Origin: an archaeon UBA55
Lineage (GTDB): Archaea; Undinarchaeota; Undinarchaeia; Undinarchaeales; Undinarchaeaceae
Reading direction: 5' to 3'
NCBI GenBank assembly: GCA_002495465.1
Contig: DAFN01000001.1
Coordinates: forward strand, 44,511 to 61,930
Length of the DNA stretch: 17,420 nucleotides
Under the pieces are notes generated by a model. That model was not told the DNA's origin. It searched no databases and saw only the letters and a program-made list of their open reading frames with translations. The position numbers and the translations under genes were made by a program. Of the stretch, positions 12,415 to 17,420 are shown one piece after another; the stretch's first letter is position 1, and each line of letters opens with the position of its first letter.

Positions 12415-13115
12415 CTCTTTTCATAACCTCTCACTGCGCTTTCATATATTTCCTCTACGGCTTTCAAGGGGTCTTCGGAAAGGTAGATGGCCCTTCCAAC
12501 TATAGGATAGTCAGTTCCTACTTCGACTGCCTTCTCGGCCTGGCCTCCTTGGGCTCCTATTCCAGGGGACATTATCTTCGCTTCTGAGCCTGACTCATCA
12601 ATCCATTTTCTGTATTCCATAAGTCTCTCATATTTGTTTCCTGGAGCGACAATATTCCGTACTCCAAGCTCCATAATGTGGTCAAAAATTTTCCTGGGTG
12701 TATCCTCTTTATGGTAGTCATGTGCTCCTTCATGCGTCATTTCAAGCAGAACAATTGCTTCAATTCCCGCGCTTTTACAGCTAGTGCAGAATCTCTCCAG
12801 AGATCTTGGACCGGCTCCATGAGGAACCCCAATCACAGCGTCTATCCCGCAATCAGAAGCCAGAAGAACTTGCCTTTCCACAATATCCGGTATATCGCTA
12901 CAGCCTTTCTGGTGGTCATAAATCAAAGGAAAATCGGAAACTTCCTTAATCATCTTTATTGTTTCCCTGAGTCCCACGTCCATTGCGTGCAGAGAGCCAA
13001 GCTTCAGGGCTGCAATCTTATCTCTTGCTGGAAGTAATTTCTCCGCAAGCTGAACTGCCTCATTTGGTGCAATGTCTGCAGACACCACTATTCTCGGTGC
13101 TTTCCCAAAGTCCAT
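12411..13115 (-). CDS. pyrF: Orotidine 5'-phosphate decarboxylase
   Basis: Converts OMP to UMP, last step of pyrimidine synthesis. TIM-barrel landmarks: D14 in VVSADI, K38 in ALKLGS, the catalytic loop YDHQKGCSDIPD (66-77), the phosphate-binding SPGIGAQGG (183-191) and VGRAIYL (206-212). The loop has D67-x2-K70-x3-D74 instead of the textbook DxKxxD; I recall a DHQK variant in some archaeal enzymes, so this is probably a functional subtype, not damage. The 234-residue length is normal. A TATA-like box sits 26 nt upstream of the ATG, inside the short gap after the membrane-protein stop, suggesting that pyrFE have their own promoter. Confidence 0.93.
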   Translation of the reverse strand: MDFGKAPRIVVSADIAPNEAVQLAEKLLPARDKIAALKLGSLHAMDVGLRETIKMIKEVSDFPLIYDHQKGCSDIPDIVERQVLLASDCGIDAVIGVPHGAGPRSLERFCTSCKSAGIEAIVLLEMTHEGAHDYHKEDTPRKIFDHIMELGVRNIVAPGNKYERLMEYRKWIDESGSEAKIMSPGIGAQGGQAEKAVEVGTDYPIVGRAIYLSEDPLKAVEEIYESAVRGYEKR

Positions 13116-13136
13116 TTTGTCTAATTCCCTGTGTTA

Positions 13137-13145
13137 CTATATATC
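13137..13145 (-). promoter_or_regulatory. TATA-like box for pyrF
   Basis: Minus-strand GATATATAG, centred 26 nt before the pyrF ATG at 13115 and just past the stop of the preceding membrane-protein gene. Suggests a leaderless internal promoter for pyrFE. Confidence 0.5.
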
Positions 13146-13148
13146 GTT

Positions 13149-13625
13149 TTAGAACATCATCGTTGCGAGGATGTCAGCAAAGGAGTATATTATGAAAATC
13201 TCGAGCCCAATTTTTCCAAGGCTTTTATATTCCCTAAAAATATGTTTGTTGCTCCGATAAGCGAGCCCGAGTTCAATTATCACAAAAAATAAAAGCAGGA
13301 ATATCAACATAGTTTGTGGGTTCATGCTTATGAATCCGGTTTTTGCTGCAACGTCAGTCCCAACGACTGTGGTTCCATATCTTGCTGAGATTCTTCCTGT
13401 TAGTCCTCTTCCAATGAAGGCGGCTTCTCCAACTAAAAGTTCCTTCGCTACAAGCTTCCCTACGAGCTTAACCCAATATTTTCGTATAATATGTGATACA
13501 ACATAAACCATACGCCTCGGCGTCATTCCCCAGTGAATTATTACTTCTTTCTGCTGGTAAAATATATAGTGAATTATCCAGACAATTCCTGTTGCCGCTC
13601 CAATGTATTGAATAAGCCCTGTCAT
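13149..13625 (-). CDS. Unrecognised three-helix membrane protein coupled to transaldolase
   Basis: A 158-residue protein I do not recognise. Hydrophobic helices are at about 3-23 ([20 protein letters not shown]), 105-123 ([19 protein letters not shown]) and 138-157 ([19 protein letters not shown]). Between the first and second is an 80-residue mostly soluble stretch with basic, amphipathic segments ([29 protein letters not shown]) and a Gly/Thr-rich portion ([18 protein letters not shown]). No signal peptide cleavage site, catalytic motif or metal site is evident. Its ATG overlaps the transaldolase stop in ATGA (13622-13625), implying coupled translation with a sugar-phosphate enzyme, but this is not enough to assign a function. 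Confidence 0.78.
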   Translation of the reverse strand: MTGLIQYIGAATGIVWIIHYIFYQQKEVIIHWGMTPRRMVYVVSHIIRKYWVKLVGKLVAKELLVGEAAFIGRGLTGRISARYGTTVVGTDVAAKTGFISMNPQTMLIFLLLFFVIIELGLAYRSNKHIFREYKSLGKIGLEIFIIYSFADILATMMF

Positions 13626-14266
13626 TTTTTCCGATTTTTCCAGTCCTCTAGGAACTTCGCAAGCCCAGCATCTGTCAGCTCGTGCTTTGCAAGTTCTTCA
13701 AGAACTTTCATCGGAACGGTTGAAACGTGAGCTCCTGTCAGAGCAGCCTGCAGTACATGCTCTTCACTCCTAATGCTTGCTACAAGAACTTCGGTTTCAA
13801 ATCCATAATTCCTATATATCTGTACAATATCTCTAACAAGCTGCATTCCATCTTCTCCTATATCATCTAGTCTTCCAATAAAAGGGCTTACGTAGTTTGC
13901 TCCTACTTTTGCAGCAAGAAGTGCTTGATTTGCCGAGAAAATAAGAGTTACATTAGTCTTCACTCCCTTTGCACTTAACTCCTTCACGGCAGCTAGGCCT
14001 TCAAGAGTCATTGGTATTTTTACAACTGCGTTCTTTCCGAGCTTGGCTATTTCATATGCTTCCTTCAGCATTCCTTCAGTGTCAGTACTAATTACTTCAA
14101 TGCTGACCGGCCAGTCTGACTCAGCAAGTATATCCTTTACAGTTTCGTCTCTTTCCGTTCCTATTTTTGCAAGAATGGAGGGATTCGTGGTTACTCCGTC
14201 AACTATTCCGTAGGATTTTGCCTTCCTTATTTCCTCAATATCTGCGCTGTCTATGAAGAATTTCAT
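13622..14266 (-). CDS. tal: Transaldolase (small TalC/MipB-type subfamily)
   Basis: Transfers a dihydroxyacetone unit between sugar phosphates in the non-oxidative pentose phosphate pathway. The 214-residue protein starts with the family signature [13 protein letters not shown] and [13 protein letters not shown] (20-32); the Schiff-base lysine is K83 in VVKIPMT. Fructose-6-phosphate aldolases of the same fold carry Gln and Tyr at two active-site positions; here they appear as Glu (E57 in SIEVIS) and Phe (F129 in SPFIGR), which favours transaldolase activity. It begins nine bases after the transketolase C stop and overlaps the next membrane-protein gene by four bases. Confidence 0.94.
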   Translation of the reverse strand: MKFFIDSADIEEIRKAKSYGIVDGVTTNPSILAKIGTERDETVKDILAESDWPVSIEVISTDTEGMLKEAYEIAKLGKNAVVKIPMTLEGLAAVKELSAKGVKTNVTLIFSANQALLAAKVGANYVSPFIGRLDDIGEDGMQLVRDIVQIYRNYGFETEVLVASIRSEEHVLQAALTGAHVSTVPMKVLEELAKHELTDAGLAKFLEDWKNRKK

Positions 14267-14275
14267 AATAATAAA

Positions 14276-15211
14276 TTATTTTACTTCCCCTTTAAGTTTT
14301 TCGGAAATACTTTCTGCGTCGAGTCCATATTTTTTATATAGCTCTTCAGGGCTTCCAGATTCTCCGAAAACATCCTGTACTCCTATTCTGACAAGTCTTG
14401 TTGGATGTCTTTCAGAAAGAACTTCAGCAACCGCGCTCCCAAGCCCTCCAATTATGCTGTGGTCTTCGGCCGTTACTATTAGTTCTGTCTCCTTTGCACA
14501 CTTTTCTATAAGCTCGGAATCTATAGGTTTTATTGAAGACATATTGACAACTCTCGCAGATATTCCGTCCTTTTCAAGAATTTCAGCGGCTTTCAGAGAC
14601 TCAGAAACCAGGACTCCGCAGGCTATTATTGTAATGTCACTCCCATCTTTCAAAATACTTCCTTTTCCAATTTCGAATTGGTAGTTCTCATCATAAATTA
14701 CTGGAGTTTTATTTCTTCCAAATCTAAGATAAAAGGGTCCTGCTGTCTCAGCTGCGGCCAGTGTTGCTGCTTCTCCTTCAACAGAATCTGCCGGTACAAC
14801 TACATTCATATTTGGAAGTGTTCTATATATTGCTATATCTTCAACTGTCTGAGCACTGGAACCGTCTTCTCCTGTGTGCAGTCCTGAGTGGCTTCCCATT
14901 ATTTTGACATTAAGGTTCTGTCTTGCAACTGAGTTTCGTATCTGTTCAAATGCCCTCTCTGTAAATATAGAAAATGTTGCAGCGAAAGCAATCTTTCCCT
15001 CAGCTGCCATTCCTGCGGCAGTGCAGATCATGTCCTGCTCTGAAATTCCAAGATTAAAAGAGCGCTCTGGGAACTCCGTTTTAAATTCAGCGGTTTTGCA
15101 GGAAGCTCCAAGGTCGGCTTCCAGAGAAACAACATTGTCGTTCTTCTTTCCTGCCGCTAGAAGTCCTCTCCCATACCCTGTTCTAGTTGCTTCAAATGCC
15201 TCAGAGCTCAT
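14276..15211 (-). CDS. Transketolase, C-terminal subunit
   Basis: Pyrimidine-binding and C-terminal half of a split transketolase. The 311 residues contain the catalytic glutamate of the thiamine diphosphate site in NLGISEQDM (E58), the active-site loop GSHSGLHTGEDGSSAQT (in 106-121, H112), and the C-terminal domain with ITIIACGVLVSESLKAA and EDHSIIGGLGSAVAEVL. Split genes are the rule in archaea and some bacteria. Its ATG overlaps the N-subunit stop in ATGA (15208-15211), ensuring balanced synthesis of the two halves. Transaldolase follows nine bases downstream. Confidence 0.96.
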   Translation of the reverse strand: MSSEAFEATRTGYGRGLLAAGKKNDNVVSLEADLGASCKTAEFKTEFPERSFNLGISEQDMICTAAGMAAEGKIAFAATFSIFTERAFEQIRNSVARQNLNVKIMGSHSGLHTGEDGSSAQTVEDIAIYRTLPNMNVVVPADSVEGEAATLAAAETAGPFYLRFGRNKTPVIYDENYQFEIGKGSILKDGSDITIIACGVLVSESLKAAEILEKDGISARVVNMSSIKPIDSELIEKCAKETELIVTAEDHSIIGGLGSAVAEVLSERHPTRLVRIGVQDVFGESGSPEELYKKYGLDAESISEKLKGEVK

Positions 15212-16020
15212 TTTAATTCATCCATTGCCTTTTTAAATTCTTCATCACTCGGAGCCATTCCATGGAATTTCGGATTCAGTTCCATGAATGAGACTCCATA
15301 GCCTTTTCGTGTGTTCGCTATAATTGCTACAGGTCCATCAAGCTTTTTTGCATCTTCCAATGCTGAAAGTATCTCTTCAAAATCGTGTCCGTCCTCTACC
15401 TTTATTGTATGCCAATTGAAGGCCTTCCACTTCTCCACAAGGGGACTAAGGTCCTTTGTTTTTCCCACAAAATCATCGTTCTGAATCTGATTCCTGTCAA
15501 TAATTGCTATTAAATTCCGTGTTTTCATATATCCTGCAGTCATAGCAGCTTCCCAAACCTGCCCTTCCTGGCATTCTCCGTCTCCAAGGAAGGCGTAAAC
15601 ATAGTGATTTTTCCCGTCTATGTCTCTTGCAAGCGCCATGCCGTGAGCGAATGACAGTCCCATTCCAAGAGAGCCTGCAGACATTTCAACTCCAGGAACT
15701 GCGATGTCAGAATGTCCCTGTAAAAGTCCGCCAAGCTTTCTAAACTTCTTAAATTCACTTTTCGGAAAGAAGCCCAGGTCTCCGAGAATAGCGTACAAAG
15801 CCGGACAGGCGTGGCCCTTACTATATATTATCCTGTCTCGACTTTCGTCCTTTGGATTCTTCGGATTTACCTTTGCAGCATTATAATATAGCGAGCAAAG
15901 AAGTTCTACTGCCGAAAGAGAACCTCCTGGGTGGCCGCACTTTGCATCGTAGACCATCTGGACAATGTCTCTGCGAACTTGCCTTGCCTTCTCTTTCAAA
16001 GCATCAATTTCCATCTCCAT
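15208..16020 (-). CDS. Transketolase, N-terminal subunit
   Basis: Diphosphate-binding half of transketolase; with the C subunit it moves two-carbon units between ketoses and aldoses using thiamine diphosphate. In the 270 residues: GHPGGSLS (29-36), SKGHACPALY (67-76), SAGSLGMGLSFAHGMALA (114-131), and the thiamine diphosphate/metal motif GDGECQEGQ (146-154) extending to DRNQIQND (175-182). The start at 16020 lies inside the end of the epimerase gene (17-base overlap); an alternative ATG two codons later (16014) cannot be excluded. It belongs to one operon with the epimerase, the C subunit and transaldolase. Confidence 0.96.
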   Translation of the reverse strand: MEMEIDALKEKARQVRRDIVQMVYDAKCGHPGGSLSAVELLCSLYYNAAKVNPKNPKDESRDRIIYSKGHACPALYAILGDLGFFPKSEFKKFRKLGGLLQGHSDIAVPGVEMSAGSLGMGLSFAHGMALARDIDGKNHYVYAFLGDGECQEGQVWEAAMTAGYMKTRNLIAIIDRNQIQNDDFVGKTKDLSPLVEKWKAFNWHTIKVEDGHDFEEILSALEDAKKLDGPVAIIANTRKGYGVSFMELNPKFHGMAPSDEEFKKAMDELK

Positions 16021-16663
16021 CTCCTTTCATTTTAATTATCGCTCCAAGTGGGTCGTCTGAGCCGAATATCGCAGAGCCCGCAATTAGTATGTCCGCCCCA
16101 GCTTCTACAATTTTCGGAGAGGTCTCTGTATTTACTCCTCCGTCGACAGCTATCTCAAATTGAAAGTCATTTTCCTTTCTTAACTTTTTCAGCTCTTCAA
16201 TCTTCGGAAGCGCTTCCGGCATAAAAGACTGTCCCCCAAATCCGGGATTTACTGACATAACAAGAACTTGTCCTACTCCTTCGAGATAGCTCTCTATTTC
16301 TGAAACTGGAGTTTCCGGATTTATTGAAACTCCCGCTCGTTTATTATGGTCTTTTATATCCTGAAGAGGCTTTCCGTCCTTTATCGTTTCAGCGTGTACT
16401 ATTATTGTGTCAGCTCCTGCCAGCGCGAAAGCTTCAATATATTTTTCAGGATTCTCTATCATCAAGTGCGCATCAAGGCGCATCTCTGTAAATTTTCTTA
16501 TTGACTCTACAACGGGAATTCCTATTGATATGTTCGGCACAAAGTGACCGTCCATAACATCTATATGAAGCAAGTCCGTGTGCTGTTCCACCATACCTAT
16601 GTCCTTCCCTAAATTGGCGAAATCAGCCGAAAGTATGGAAGGAGCTATCTTAATTTCTGCCAT
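16004..16663 (-). CDS. rpe: Ribulose-phosphate 3-epimerase
   Basis: Interconverts ribulose 5-phosphate and xylulose 5-phosphate. The TIM-barrel enzyme of 219 residues keeps all key positions: APSILSADF (7-15), the metal ligands H33 and D35 in HIDVMDGHFVPN, H66 in LDAHLM, the phosphate loop SVNPGFGGQSF (137-147) and catalytic D174 in VDGGV. The family is uncommon in archaea, many of which use the ribulose monophosphate route instead, so an origin by transfer from bacteria is plausible but not shown. A TATA-like box about 31 nt upstream marks the probable start of the rpe-transketolase-transaldolase transcript; ribosomal S27ae ends 60 bp upstream. Confidence 0.96.
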   Translation of the reverse strand: MAEIKIAPSILSADFANLGKDIGMVEQHTDLLHIDVMDGHFVPNISIGIPVVESIRKFTEMRLDAHLMIENPEKYIEAFALAGADTIIVHAETIKDGKPLQDIKDHNKRAGVSINPETPVSEIESYLEGVGQVLVMSVNPGFGGQSFMPEALPKIEELKKLRKENDFQFEIAVDGGVNTETSPKIVEAGADILIAGSAIFGSDDPLGAIIKMKGDGDGN

Positions 16664-16689
16664 TTCCCATGATTGTTGGGGGAAGCTCC

Positions 16690-16697
16690 TATATATT
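16690..16697 (-). promoter_or_regulatory. TATA-like box for the rpe operon
   Basis: Minus-strand TAATATAT, centred about 31 nt before the rpe ATG at 16663, in the 60-bp gap after S27ae. It separates the sugar-phosphate genes from the ribosomal protein genes at transcription level. Confidence 0.45.
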
Positions 16698-16723
16698 ATT
16701 ACTCTTGAGATTTCTGGGAAATA

Positions 16724-17002
16724 TTATTCGGAACTTTCTTTAGCTTCTTCTGCAGGCTCTTCTTCCTTCTTATCAGGGGCTTTTTCTTCCCTTCCTTCGA
16801 TTGCCTCAGGTGCCTGCTCTTTAGGACTTTCATCTTCCGTAGGCTTGGTTGGGAACTCAGTATATCCACAGGCTCCACATGCTTCTCTGTCCGCATGCTT
16901 AGCCAGGAAAATTCCTGGTCCGCATCGCGGGCAAATCCTATTCTTCCTGGAAATTCCTTCGGATGTATCGTAAAGTTCGTGTTTATTTCTCTTCTGCGGC
17001 AT
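16724..17002 (-). CDS. rps27ae: Ribosomal protein S27ae with acidic C-terminal tail
   Basis: Small-subunit zinc-ribbon ribosomal protein, archaeal counterpart of the ribosomal part of eukaryotic ubiquitin-S27a. The conserved core [28 protein letters not shown] and [10 protein letters not shown] holds two zinc knuckles (C24-x2-C27 and C42-x2-C45). The core ends near residue 50, the usual length; about 40 further residues are a Glu/Lys/Pro/Ala-rich acidic tail. A longer open frame starts at 17125, but that part is the out-of-frame image of the S24e tail; the start MPQKRNKHE at 17002 matches the family. It overlaps the S24e end by 20 bases. Confidence 0.94.
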   Translation of the reverse strand: MPQKRNKHELYDTSEGISRKNRICPRCGPGIFLAKHADREACGACGYTEFPTKPTEDESPKEQAPEAIEGREEKAPDKKEEEPAEEAKESSE

Positions 17003-17417
17003 TATCTGCCTCCTTTGCCTCTTCTGCGGGCTTTTCATCAGCTGGAGAGTCTTCTTTAGCTTCGTCTGTCTTTTCCTCAGTCTCCTTTGGAGCCTCTTCC
17101 TTTGGTGATTCTTCAGATGTCTCACAAGGCGCTTCCTCAGATTCTGTCTGTTCTTCTACAGCTTTTTCCCCTCTCCTATACTGCTTCAAAATATCCTCTG
17201 AATTATAAACATCAACACGGGCAATTGAGTGCTTTGCACCGTAGACTTGGTTTATTTGTAGTATAACCATGAGCCCTTCCTCACATTTCAGAGCCTTGCA
17301 TACCTCAGGAAGGAGACTTTCCTTGCTTACGGTAGGTCCTGGGTTCTCTACAAGTATCTCGTATTCCTTCCTACCAATCAGTTTATTCTCCTTTTCATTA
17401 AGAATTTTAATATTCAT
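16983..17417 (-). CDS. rps24e: Ribosomal protein S24e with long acidic C-terminal tail
   Basis: Eukaryote-type small-subunit ribosomal protein. The start [20 protein letters not shown] and the later blocks [17 protein letters not shown] (29-45) and [18 protein letters not shown] (58-75) identify it. Archaeal S24e usually has about 100 residues; this has 144, because from about residue 84 the chain is a Glu/Lys/Ala/Pro/Ser low-complexity acidic extension with repeated [13 protein letters not shown] units. It overlaps S27ae by 20 bases, so the two ribosomal proteins are co-translated. The ATG is three bases from the window end, so its promoter and any upstream gene are not visible. Confidence 0.93.
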   Translation of the reverse strand: MNIKILNEKENKLIGRKEYEILVENPGPTVSKESLLPEVCKALKCEEGLMVILQINQVYGAKHSIARVDVYNSEDILKQYRRGEKAVEEQTESEEAPCETSEESPKEEAPKETEEKTDEAKEDSPADEKPAEEAKEADNAAEEK

Positions 17418-17420
17418 TGT

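Noticed and set aside
17003..17125. Longer start for S27ae adding 41 basic residues
   Set aside because: The added part is the S24e acidic tail read in another frame; the family start is at 17002.
1..17420. CRISPR arrays, insertion sequences, inteins or phage genes
   Set aside because: No regularly spaced repeats, transposase motifs, intein splice blocks in MCM, or foreign gene block were seen.

Overview
This window is archaeal. The evidence is a two-repeat TATA-binding protein, a single archaeal MCM, archaeal RNA polymerase subunit Rpo6, aIF2-beta, aIF1A, both subunits of topoisomerase VI, the eukaryote-type ribosomal proteins S24e and S27ae, a split transketolase and a tRNA-Asn without encoded CCA. 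Many promoters look like archaeal TATA boxes about 25-31 nt upstream of the start codon, which suggests leaderless mRNAs. Compact spacing, a 47-residue CxxC-x17-CxxC protein and a bacterial-type non-oxidative pentose phosphate pathway would fit a DPANN or early-branching euryarchaeal lineage, but I cannot place it more precisely from sequence alone.

Layout. (1) 1-4816, plus strand: an information-processing run of TBP (5' end cut by the window), MCM helicase, a presenilin-family membrane protease, an OB-fold/winged-helix RPA-like protein, aIF2-beta and a DUF424 protein, mostly with overlapping or nearly touching ends. (2) 4813-5058, minus: Rpo6, convergent with the DUF424 gene. (3) 5149-9017, plus: aIF1A, a two-KH-domain rRNA-processing protein, then topoisomerase VI subunits B and A. 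(4) 9064-10979: glutamine synthetase (minus) divergent from an Lrp/AsnC regulator (plus), with an AT-rich palindrome between them. (5) 10980-11570: a 74-nt highly structured, tRNA-like element, tRNA-Asn(GUU), and on the minus strand a tiny zinc-ribbon protein with its own Shine-Dalgarno and terminator. (6) 11566-17417, all minus, transcribed right to left: S24e, S27ae, ribulose-phosphate 3-epimerase, transketolase N and C halves, transaldolase, an unrecognised three-helix membrane protein, OMP decarboxylase, orotate phosphoribosyltransferase and a 71-residue membrane protein.

How it fits together. The left half supplies transcription initiation, replication licensing/unwinding, translation initiation and DNA topology. 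The right half makes ribose 5-phosphate by the non-oxidative pentose phosphate route and uses the derived PRPP to complete UMP synthesis (PyrE, PyrF), next to ribosomal genes. Glutamine synthetase with a divergent Lrp suggests local nitrogen control.

The least explained items are the structured tRNA-like element at 11028-11101, the long acidic low-complexity tails on four informational proteins (S24e, S27ae, aIF1A, Top6B), the basic N-terminal extension of TBP, and the membrane protein translationally coupled to transaldolase.
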